Below are positions 31,402-32,169 of a DNA stretch of 32,169 nt, one piece after another. The stretch spans positions 1 to 32,169 of the forward strand of contig JAAZMZ010000038.1 of assembly GCA_012798535.1 (NCBI GenBank), read 5' to 3'. This DNA comes from Leptolinea sp. (GTDB lineage Bacteria; Chloroflexota; Anaerolineae; Anaerolineales; Anaerolineaceae). Both the position numbers and the translations under genes were made by a program. The notes below the pieces were generated by a model. It was not told the DNA's origin, ran no database searches, and was given only the letters and a program-made list of their open reading frames with translations. The stretch's first letter is position 1. Each line of letters opens with the position of its first letter.

Positions 31402-32169
31402 ATGAAAAATCAAAAAGCTCTGACCTGGATGATCATCCTCATCTTTGTACTGGCGTTGTTTGCCGCCTCGATGGGTTTATTCTATTCATTTCCCGGACAA
31501 TCCATGGAATACAAAACCCTGCGCGGCGAACAGGTGACCATCAATATGCAGGGGCTGTACTGGTATGACACGGTAAGCTCGGCAGCTCAGATGCAGGGTA
31601 ATGATCTCATCACGCTGGTAGTGGGATTGCCGTTGCTGCTGGTTTCAACTCTACTGGCTTTTCGTGGATCACTTCGCGGGCATTTATTACTCACCGGAAC
31701 GCTGGGATTTTTCCTCTACACCTACATGTCCATGTCGATGCTGACTGCCTACAATGATCTCTTCCTGGTCTACGTGGCGCTCTTCGGTCTCAGTCTGTAC
31801 ACTTTCATCCTCAGTTTGTTGTCGTTCAATCTATCAGATCTGCCGGCACATTTTTCAAACCATCTGCCGCGCGGCTGGATAGCCGCTATGATGTTCATCA
31901 CCGGCGCCTTCCTTACCCTGGCCTGGTTAGGCCGGATCATCCCGCCCCTGTTAAACCGCACCACACCCGCCCTGGAAAACACCACCACACTGGTCATCCA
32001 GGCCATGGACCTGGTGCTGATCGTTCCCCTGGCAGTGCTCGCCGGGATTCTGCTGCTGAAACGCAGCGCCTGGGGATACCTGCTGAGCTCGGTTTTCATT
32101 CTGAAGTCCATCACCATGGGGCTGGCCGTCAGCACCATGGGCATCAACATGACTCTGCGGGGTGTGCCG
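31402..32169 (+). CDS. Polytopic membrane protein of unknown function (paralog B, partial, C-terminus outside window)
   Basis: At least 256 residues; the frame is open at the window edge. It mirrors the preceding gene. An N-terminal hydrophobic segment is followed by a loop with YKTLRGEQVTINMQGLYWYDT, then NDLITLVVGLPLLLVSTLLAFRGSLRGHLLLTG and YNDLFLVYVALFG, each with clear counterparts in paralog A. Shared features are the R/H-G-x-Q-V element, G-x-Y-x-Y-D-T, D-x-I-T-L-x-V-G-L-P and Y-N-x-L-x-L-V-Y. It begins after AAGGA with an ATG at 31402, 28 bases after paralog A. The function is unknown; a tandem duplication is clear. Confidence 0.82.
   Translation, partial: MKNQKALTWMIILIFVLALFAASMGLFYSFPGQSMEYKTLRGEQVTINMQGLYWYDTVSSAAQMQGNDLITLVVGLPLLLVSTLLAFRGSLRGHLLLTGTLGFFLYTYMSMSMLTAYNDLFLVYVALFGLSLYTFILSLLSFNLSDLPAHFSNHLPRGWIAAMMFITGAFLTLAWLGRIIPPLLNRTTPALENTTTLVIQAMDLVLIVPLAVLAGILLLKRSAWGYLLSSVFILKSITMGLAVSTMGINMTLRGVP

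Noticed and set aside
10422..32169. Genomic island boundary near 10.4 kb suggested by different codon style
   Set aside because: The impression could not be quantified by eye, and no integrase, tRNA or flanking repeat was found.

Overview
The window most likely comes from an Anaerolineae-type member of the Chloroflexota. This is an inference from gene content, not from a marker gene. The content includes large STAND-ATPase/TPR regulators of MalT and SARP type, a DUF6159 membrane protein, a DUF5317 membrane protein, an NHLP-like small protein, many lipoproteins and several transcripts with very short or no leader. There is no rRNA, tRNA, CRISPR array, transposase or integrase. The window is densely coded and no gene-free stretch exceeds 300 bases.

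Bases 1-7171 are mostly minus strand and look like ordinary chromosome. They hold a GH13 oligo-1,6-glucosidase-type enzyme (cut by the window edge), the tRNA methylthiotransferase MtaB, a tight three-gene set (methyltransferase, membrane-anchored TPR protein, LamG-like lipoprotein), a plus-strand cold-shock protein, and a translationally coupled pair (MalY/PatB-type C-S lyase, then a YdcF/DUF218 protein). From 7279 the genes run plus: an RlmI-like methyltransferase that looks leaderless, a DUF6159 membrane protein and an MFS transporter.

Bases 10455-21926 are the most unusual part. A LuxR/MalT-type regulator precedes a three-gene membrane-glycolipid set: a CrtO-like acyltransferase, an MGDG-synthase/UgtP-type glycosyltransferase and a VTT-domain protein. 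A small VOC-fold-like protein follows. Next come a 1076-residue STAND-TPR-SARP regulator, an unannotated 42-residue membrane/secretory peptide, a DUF5317 membrane protein, an NHLP-like 105-residue protein and an HD-GYP phosphodiesterase. A 21-base element (core ACCAAWAT-N3-ACTT) occurs three times, each time between genes and in the same orientation: ahead of the glycolipid set, ahead of the VOC gene and ahead of the peptide operon. I propose that these units form one regulon and that the SARP-peptide-DUF5317-NHLP-HD-GYP block is an undescribed peptide signalling or surface-state system.

Bases 22021-32169 hold an ECF sigma/anti-sigma pair divergent from a beta-helix lipoprotein, with matching GGAAC-type promoter candidates on both sides. 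These are followed by a KefB/YbaL-type antiporter, a Fur/Zur regulator with a consensus promoter and overlapping palindrome, an orphan ZnuA-type lipoprotein, and two tandem paralogous membrane proteins of unknown function, the second cut by the window edge.
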